A stretch of 7,125 nt of DNA from Oscillospiraceae bacterium (GTDB taxonomy: Bacteria > Bacillota > Clostridia > Oscillospirales > Oscillospiraceae). A model generated the notes under the pieces. It had not been told where the DNA came from. It ran no database searches and worked only from the letters and a program-made list of their open reading frames with translations. Shown here piece by piece: positions 5,985 through 7,125 of this stretch; position 1 is the stretch's first letter, and each line of letters opens with the position of its first letter. The stretch lies in contig WQVW01000081.1 in NCBI GenBank assembly GCA_009785655.1, positions 1-7,125 on the forward strand, in the 5' to 3' direction. The position numbers and the translations under genes were made by a program.

Positions 5985-7003
5985 AAAAGCTACGCATTGA
6001 GGATGCTATCGGTGAATCGCTGTGCCATGACATGACCGGGATTTTGCCGGGCGGCAAAAAGGGTGTCGTGTTCAAGCGCGGACACGTGATCCGGGAATCG
6101 GACATTCCCGCCTTGCTGGATATCGGCAAAAGCCATATATTTGCCTGGGATCCCGCAGCCGATGAGATTCACGAAGATGATGCGGCGTTGATCTGTGCCG
6201 CGGCGGTCTGCGGGGAAAACATCTCATATGACAAAACACCGGCAGAGGGCAAGGTGCTGATGTATACCGACATACGCGGCTTATTTTGTGTGCAGCGCGA
6301 TCTGCTGTGTGAGATAAACTCCGTTGGCGACTATACGGTCGCCTCTTTGCCGTCTTATACGGATGTTGTACCGGGGCAGAAATTGGGCGGAATCCGCATC
6401 ATCCCGCTGGTGACGAAACGTGAAAATACTAAGGCGGTGCAACGGATCTGCGCTGACAGGTCTGTTTTTTCTGTTTACCCATACAAGCCGCTGAAATGCG
6501 GCGTGATTATCACCGGTAGCGAGGTGTATTACGGCAGAATTGAAGATAAGTTCGAGCCGATTATACATCGAAAAATCGAAAAATAAGGCGGCGAGGGCAT
6601 GGGTGTTGTAAAATGCCCGGATGATTTGGCAGACATCCTGACCGCCATATCCAAGTTCGAGGCTGACGGTGCGGATTTAATCCTGCTGACCGGCGGCATG
6701 TCGGTTGACCCCGACGACTTAACACCGACGGCCATTCGTGAGTCCGGTGCGGAAGTAATCACCCAGGGCATACCGATGCAACCGGGGAATATGTTGACAA
6801 TCGCCAAAAAGGGGCGTGTGACATTGATCGGTGTACCCGGCGCATCCATGCATTCCCCTGTGACAAGTCTGGACGTATTCCTGCCGCGTATATTCGCGGG
6901 ACTTGATGTCCCGCGCGACTTTTCGACGTTCGGCGAAGGCGGATTCTGCTCTGGATGTGAGGTATGTACGTATCCGCGCTGTTATTTCGGCAGAGCATTG
7001 TAG
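5981..7003 (+). pseudogene. Molybdopterin-binding (MoCF/MogA-like) protein gene interrupted by one in-frame TAA
   Basis: Read through the stop, this is a 340-position protein of the usual length for the clostridial molybdopterin-binding family. The N-terminal part begins MKKLRIEDAIGESLCHDMTGI, with GHVIRESDIPALLDIGK at 34-50. A MoCF domain starts near residue 170 with GVIITGSEVYYGRIEDKF. Codon 202 is TAA (6584-6586). The same frame continues with family-like sequence: GGEGMGVVKCPDD, LILLTGGMSVDPDDLTP, PGNML, GVPGASM and a cysteine-rich tail CSGCEVCTYPRC, then FGRAL. The stop sits where I would expect an aromatic residue (IEK-x-GGE), so one base change from a Tyr codon would explain it. The first part encodes 201 residues. 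A second open frame of 134 residues could start at ATG 6599. The gene is translationally coupled to the MOSC gene by ATGA. Alternatives are a true nonsense mutation, a working split gene, or a sequence error. Confidence 0.8.
6585..6601 (+). promoter_or_regulatory. Possible internal translation restart site after the nonsense codon
   Basis: AAGGCGG (6585-6591), one mismatch from AAGGAGG, overlaps the TAA and lies 7 bases before ATG 6599, in the same frame. Ribosomes terminating at 6586 could restart and make the C-terminal 134 residues. The likeness may be chance, since the bases also encode the conserved Gly-Gly-Glu of the family. Confidence 0.3.
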
Positions 7004-7101
7004 GGGACGATTCCCACATCGTCCCGCGTTACCCCAACGCACGAAACGAAATTGCGGCGTTTAACCGAAACAACGGGGCGTCGAGGACGCCGCCCCCTAC
7101 A
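6999..7101. repeat. GTAGGGG-type palindromic element, copy 2
   Basis: The ends are inverted repeats TGTAGGGG (6999-7006) and CCCCTACA (7094-7101). The left hairpin is a perfect 8-bp stem, GGGACGAT (7004-7011) with ATCGTCCC (7018-7025). A small GCGTT/AACGC stem (7026-7030 and 7036-7040) follows. The right hairpin pairs GGCGTC (7077-7082) with GACGCC (7086-7091) around GAG. The layout matches copy 1 at 4986-5054, but the middle is longer and the sequence differs. The TAG at 7001-7003 stops the molybdopterin-binding frame, and the ribosome binding site of the next gene begins just past the right end. Confidence 0.75.
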
Positions 7102-7114
7102 GAGAGGTGCGACA

Positions 7115-7125
7115 ATGATAGACAT
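7115..7125 (+). CDS. Start of a further gene, cut off by the window end
   Basis: ATG ATA GAC AT encodes only Met-Ile-Asp and part of a fourth codon. It is called because GAGGTG (7104-7109) sits 5 bases upstream, a good ribosome binding site, and because the preceding gene has just ended. The product cannot be told. By position it may be another cofactor or molybdoenzyme gene in the same transcript. Confidence 0.55.

Noticed and set aside
6584..6586. Recoding of the stop as selenocysteine or pyrrolysine
   Set aside because: Those use TGA and TAG. The codon here is TAA, and the neighbouring moaC and UPF0316 genes end normally with TAA.
6584..6601. Frameshift as the cause of the interrupted molybdopterin-binding gene
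   Set aside because: Both halves are in the same frame and align around the TAA without an inserted or missing base.

Overview
The window looks like chromosomal DNA from a Gram-positive anaerobe of the Clostridia, possibly an Oscillospirales-type genome. This is an inference. It rests on the protein families present (a two-domain U32 peptidase with a DUF3656-like segment, a UPF0316/YebE-type membrane protein, a small MOSC protein and a molybdopterin-binding protein next to moaC), on GGAG-type ribosome binding sites, and on short GTAGGGG...CCCCTAC palindromic repeats between genes. Base composition is roughly balanced. Coding density is high and no stretch over 300 bases lacks a gene.

Left part (1-2565, minus strand): two genes read leftwards from a promoter near 2630-2658. 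The first encodes a three-helix UPF0316 membrane protein (2050-2565). The second encodes a large U32 family peptidase (1-1997), which runs off the window just before its C-terminus. A divergent intergenic region (2566-2782) separates this pair from a rightward cluster. It holds a good extended -10 promoter on the minus strand and a weaker promoter on the plus strand whose -35 lies inside a perfect 6-bp inverted repeat.

Right part (2783-7125, plus strand): a molybdenum cofactor cluster in the order moeA, moaA, moaC, a MOSC-domain gene, a MoCF/MogA-like molybdopterin-binding gene, then the first codons of another gene. MoaA and MoaC together convert GTP to cyclic pyranopterin monophosphate. MoeA acts at the end of the pathway, inserting molybdenum into molybdopterin. 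MOSC proteins bind or handle cofactor or sulfur. The MoCF-like protein probably binds molybdopterin. Molybdopterin synthase (MoaD/MoaE), MoeB and an intact MogA are not in the window. Tight spacing (4 bp between moaC and the MOSC gene, an ATGA overlap into the next gene) supports one transcription unit.

Two things stand out. The molybdopterin-binding gene (5981-7003) carries a single in-frame TAA at 6584-6586 with family-like sequence in the same frame on both sides, so it is a recent pseudogene, a split gene, or a sequence error. Two palindromic elements (4986-5054 and 6999-7101) both begin with GTAGGGG, and in both cases the TAG of the element is the stop codon of the preceding gene. I saw no clear evidence of an entirely new biological system; the interrupted gene and the stop-supplying repeats are the best leads.
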